Of a stretch of 64,000 nucleotides of DNA, positions 61,012 through 64,000 are shown piece after piece; the stretch's first letter is position 1; each line of letters begins with the position of its first letter. The stretch comes from Certhia americana (taxonomy: Eukaryota; Chordata; Aves; Passeriformes; Certhiidae): assembly GCA_018697195.1 (NCBI GenBank), contig CM031878.1, positions 71,505,233-71,569,232 on the forward strand. The letters run 5' to 3'. Position numbers and translations under genes: made by a program. Below the pieces are notes generated by a model, which was not told where the DNA came from, did not search any database, and saw only the letters and a program-made list of their open reading frames with translations.

Positions 61012-61582
61012 TGAACGTGGCCATCAGGGCCAGGGAGGAGATTCTGCCCCTCTGCTCTGCTCTGCTCTGCTCTGGTGAGACCCCACTGCAGAGCTGCATC
61101 CAGCTCTGGGTGCCAGCACAGGAAGGACATGGACCTGCTGGAATGAGTCCAGAGGAGGGACACCAAGAGGATTGGAGGAATAGAGCAGCTCTCATATGAA
61201 GAAAGTCTGAGACAATGGACTTTGTTCAGCCTGGAGAAAAAAAGGGTTTGGGGTGATCTAATTGTGAACTTCTAATACAAGAAAGAGAGAGGCATGATTT
61301 ACAAGGGCATGACAGGATAAGGGGGAATGGATCTAAACTAAGAGAGAGTAGTTTAAGGTAAGATGTTAGGAGGAAGCTCTCTGTTGTGAGGGTGGTGAGG
61401 CACTGGGACAGATTGCCCAGAGAAGCTGTGGGTGCCTCATCCCTGGAGGTGCTCAAGGCCAGGCTGAAAGGGCTGAGCAACCTGGTATAGTGCAGGGCAG
61501 CCCTCTCCGTGGCAGGGTATCTGTAACCCGATTGTCTTCAATTAAGGCCTTTCATTCCAAATCTTTCTGTGATTCTATGATT
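61012..61582 (+). mobile_element. CR1 LINE, ORF2 C-terminus plus complete 3' UTR (sense)
   Basis: This is the best preserved CR1 end here. From 61131 the frame reads DLLE, a stop (TGA where the family has Trp), then VQRRDTKRIGG, followed by LSYEESLR and LFSLEKKRVWGDLI, as in the CR1 ORF2 C-terminus. After that comes the 3' UTR: GCACTGGGACAGATTGCCCA GAGAAGCTGTGGGTGCC, then CCCTGGAGGTGCTCAAGGCC AGGCTGAAAGGGCTGAGCAA. It ends with TTCTGTGATTCTATGATTT, the CR1 tail in about two units. It is 5'-truncated and inactive. A (CTCTG)5 expansion lies at 61050-61074. Confidence 0.96.
61050..61074 (+). repeat. (CTCTG)5 pentanucleotide inside CR1
   Basis: Five perfect CTCTG units run in tandem within the CR1 ORF2 region. 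Other CR1 copies, as I remember them, carry one or two CTCTG units at this place, so this looks like a local slippage expansion after insertion. Confidence 0.88.
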
Positions 61583-62861
61583 TGTTTTAGATGCTTGAAA
61601 CATGGGTTCAAGAAAAGAAAATAGCCTTCCATCTCTCCTATTTTGTTTTTACTCAAAAGAGAATTACAGAAAAAGTAAGATATCATTCTGCCTGCCTTAG
61701 CTCATCCTTTTGATACTGCACCAAAGCAAAAAATCTTTAACCTTGAACATCTTCCTCTCCATTATGAGTTCAAATTATAGTATGAAATGTAAAGTGAACA
61801 TTAGTTATTTCCTGGCAGCAAGTATCAATGCTACATCTTTCCATCACTGAAATTATGCTGAAGGAATTCCCTCTACACCAGGAACTACGAATCACTGCAT
61901 TCTATTTTGGTGAATGAAATCCTCATCTGTGCTTTTACCTTTTATTTTGGATGCAAAAAATTGGAGAGATACAGATAGGTTTTATGAATTAGTTGTAGTA
62001 TTCTAACTTCTGTCCCCCAATTGGGTAACAACCCCTTCACCTAGCAATGTTTTCCTATTATTTCTTAGTATATTCCACACAGAGTGCTGAGATGAAGAGT
62101 CTTATGATAAAAATGTTTCTCAGATTTACCAAAGAATTCTCATTTTCTGAAAATGTTAAGACAGTCTTCTGAAGAAAATTTTAGATAGTTTTGGAACATT
62201 TTCTTGGATTATTAAAAGACAATTAAAAGTACCTTGCAGTCAGACTCTTGTTTTTGAAACAACTTTCACAGACTCTCAGTGTTTTCTTACCGTCCTGAAT
62301 CAATCTCTACCTTATAAAAAACACAAAAAATTCTGTAAATAGGTACCTACATGTAAAATCTTATCTTCTGCCCATTTCTTTATTAATTTTTCTCCTCTTT
62401 CAATGAAGCTGACCATGGAAATATTCAAGACACAACCCTTTGTTTAAGGACCAGTGGAAATGTGTTTTCCTGTAAAAGAACCTAACATTCATGAGAAACA
62501 GGCAACTGGTTGGAGACATGCATTTAAGGCAGTAGATATATCATTGGGAATTAGAAGACTCTTCCTTCTCTGTCAGTTTCTTCCATAGCACAAAACCTAG
62601 TCCTGTTCATTTAAATTAAGAATTAAATCCTTTCCATTTTTGCTCATCTTACCTATTTCCCCCCACTTCTTAGTTTTAGTTTCATGTCCAAAAATACTCC
62701 AGATGTTTCAGTTTAGTTGTTAATTTTGCCAGCTGGCTCAAGCTCATAAATTTATTCATTAAATGAGGCAGATAGTGAGGCTAGGAATGGTGGAATTAAG
62801 ACTTCAACAAATTTTTTTCAGTATTGACAGCTATTTATGAGCTTCTCTTTCTTCATGTTCA
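61583..62861. other. No gene recognised
   Basis: This is AT-rich unique sequence between two CR1 elements of opposite orientation. No long open frame, RNA gene or named repeat is seen. More decayed CR1 sequence may continue leftwards from 62862 but cannot be aligned by eye. Confidence 0.5.
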
Positions 62862-63600
62862 CTGTGGCTAGGACACCATTCCAGCTGACTCCTTAGCATC
62901 TGTACCATGAAGTTATCATGCAGGTGTTTTAAGAATCTTCTGGACCTGAATAATCATATGTGCTAACTCTGTGATATTCCTAGTTAACCTCTGGCAAGTT
63001 GAAATCCTTGATAAGAACAAAGGAAGCTGATATGGAGGTGTTACTTTGCTCCCTGAAGAAAAATTCACTGGTGCCATCATCTTCCATTCACATTATTTGT
63101 TTGTCCCTTAATCCTTACCCAGACACTCTCAACCACACCAATGCTGACTGTGAGCTCTGTACACTGCAGCCCCCCTTCACACACAGAGCCACCCCACTGC
63201 CCCTCCTGCCCTGCCTGTTCCTCCTGAGGAGCCTGTAACCATTCCTCATCCACACCAGTCACAGGACTCACTCATCCCACCAGGTTTTGTTTGTGCCAAT
63301 GATATCATTTGTCTGGGACATTTCTTTGAGCTTATGTTCCTTGTTTCTCAGACTGCAGGTGCTGGTTAGAGGTGTGGTTTGTTGTTGGCAATTCCTCACA
63401 GAGCAGATTGAGGGCTAGCACTCTGTCACTTCCACAAGATTTGGTGTGCCATCCCACTGCTTATCCCACAATACCGCTTTTACACCTTTTCCCCTTCCAA
63501 TCTAGTTCTGAAATCCACCAATATGTCCTTCAAGAACCTGTGAAAACTCCCTTTTCTCCCCTCTGATAAAGGTGCATCCCACCACATATCAGTAGTCCAG
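62862..63600 (-). mobile_element. CR1 LINE endonuclease-domain fragment (antisense)
   Basis: Read on the minus strand, the translation contains GYRLLRRNRQGRRGSGVAL, then after a one-base frame change CTEL and ESVWVRIKGQTN, then further down VLIKDFNLPEVN. These phrases and their order match the APE-type endonuclease domain of CR1 ORF2, which nicks target DNA to start retrotransposition. DFNLPE corresponds to the GDFN motif of the family, with G replaced by K. A frame change around the C-run near 63175 and stops further on show it is inactive. Unlike the other CR1 copies it keeps 5' ORF2 sequence and has no visible 3' end. The right boundary is uncertain; antisense CR1-like text fades beyond about 63400. 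Confidence 0.85.
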
Positions 63601-64000
63601 GTGGTGTATAGACCATTTTCTGGTCAACCCCCCCCAAAAGTCTGCCAATGGCTCCAGCCTTAAAATCCTGTGTTGATTTGGTATACGTCCTGCCTGTTCC
63701 TTTCTTCAGGTATATGACAGTCCTCCTAATAATGGATGACAATGAAATCTAATGTTCAACAAACATTGTTGTACTTTCAGGTGATTCATCTGTTGAAGAT
63801 CTGTTCACAAGCATTCAGATTTGATTAAACAGAAAGTAGAGTTAGTTTGCATGTTATGGAGGAATTCATAACAGTATTTCAGCTGAAAAACTCAGACTTT
63901 TAAGTTACTGAAAATGCTGAAATGCTCCAGAAAATACTTACAAATTCCACTAATATCTCTGTCTGATCTATAACATTAAGTTTAAAAGATCAGTAATGTG
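63601..64000. other. No gene recognised
   Basis: This is AT-rich sequence to the window edge. The 70-codon minus-strand frame at 63530-63742 is unrecognised; it may include further 5' CR1 sequence, since it lies directly upstream of the endonuclease fragment in that element's orientation. Confidence 0.45.

Noticed and set aside
1..64000. tRNA, rRNA, snRNA and microRNA genes
   Set aside because: No tRNA A/B box pair with cloverleaf, rRNA segment or known snRNA text was recognised; short hairpins lack precursor-like length or support.
1..64000. Bacterial-type features (operons, ribosome binding sites, CRISPR arrays, terminators, riboswitches)
   Set aside because: The window is vertebrate nuclear DNA; no direct repeats with regular spacers and no dense coding are present.

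Overview
This window looks like non-coding nuclear DNA from a bird, most likely a songbird. Three things point there. CR1 LINE fragments, including copies ending in the CR1 tail motif ATTCTATG, occur on both strands. Endogenous-retrovirus LTRs resemble the ERVK and ERVL families of passerines. The sequence is AT-rich with no operon structure. A run of exactly 100 N marks an assembly gap. Species and chromosome cannot be read from the sequence, and family names are from memory without a library search.

No host protein-coding exon, tRNA, rRNA or recognisable small RNA gene could be supported. Open frames are short (mostly 60-130 codons), lie on both strands, and are either unrecognised or fall inside repeats. 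The window is best read as intergenic desert or the inside of a very long intron.

Layout: 1-2270 is unique AT-rich DNA. 2272-2851 is a polypyrimidine satellite broken by the gap. 3158-3745 is an antisense LTR, and 2864-2907 and 5034-5076 share a 44-bp repeat. 6545-6665 and 14290-14715 are antisense CR1 pieces; 18096-18500 is a sense CR1 3' end. 24682-25036 is an antisense solo LTR with a 6-bp target duplication. 26655-26980 and 33288-33418 are decayed sense CR1 ends. 34755-35155 (antisense CR1) and about 35368-36808 (a very long antisense LTR) form a repeat-dense block. 39792-40132 is a shortened relative of the 3158 LTR. 42717-43140 is an unexplained GC-rich islet, and 43906-43931 can form a G-quadruplex. 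52735-54425 is a cluster of two CR1 elements and one solo LTR with a perfect 5-bp target duplication, inserted at a CR1 tail. 61012-61582 is the best preserved CR1 3' end. 62862-63600 is an antisense CR1 fragment from the endonuclease domain.

The elements do not form a working system; they are independent, mostly inactivated insertions of different ages. I found no convincing new biological system. The most checkable points are the solo LTRs with target duplications, the G-quadruplex motif, the 37-bp higher-order satellite next to the gap, several perfect hairpins, and two weak exon-like candidates.
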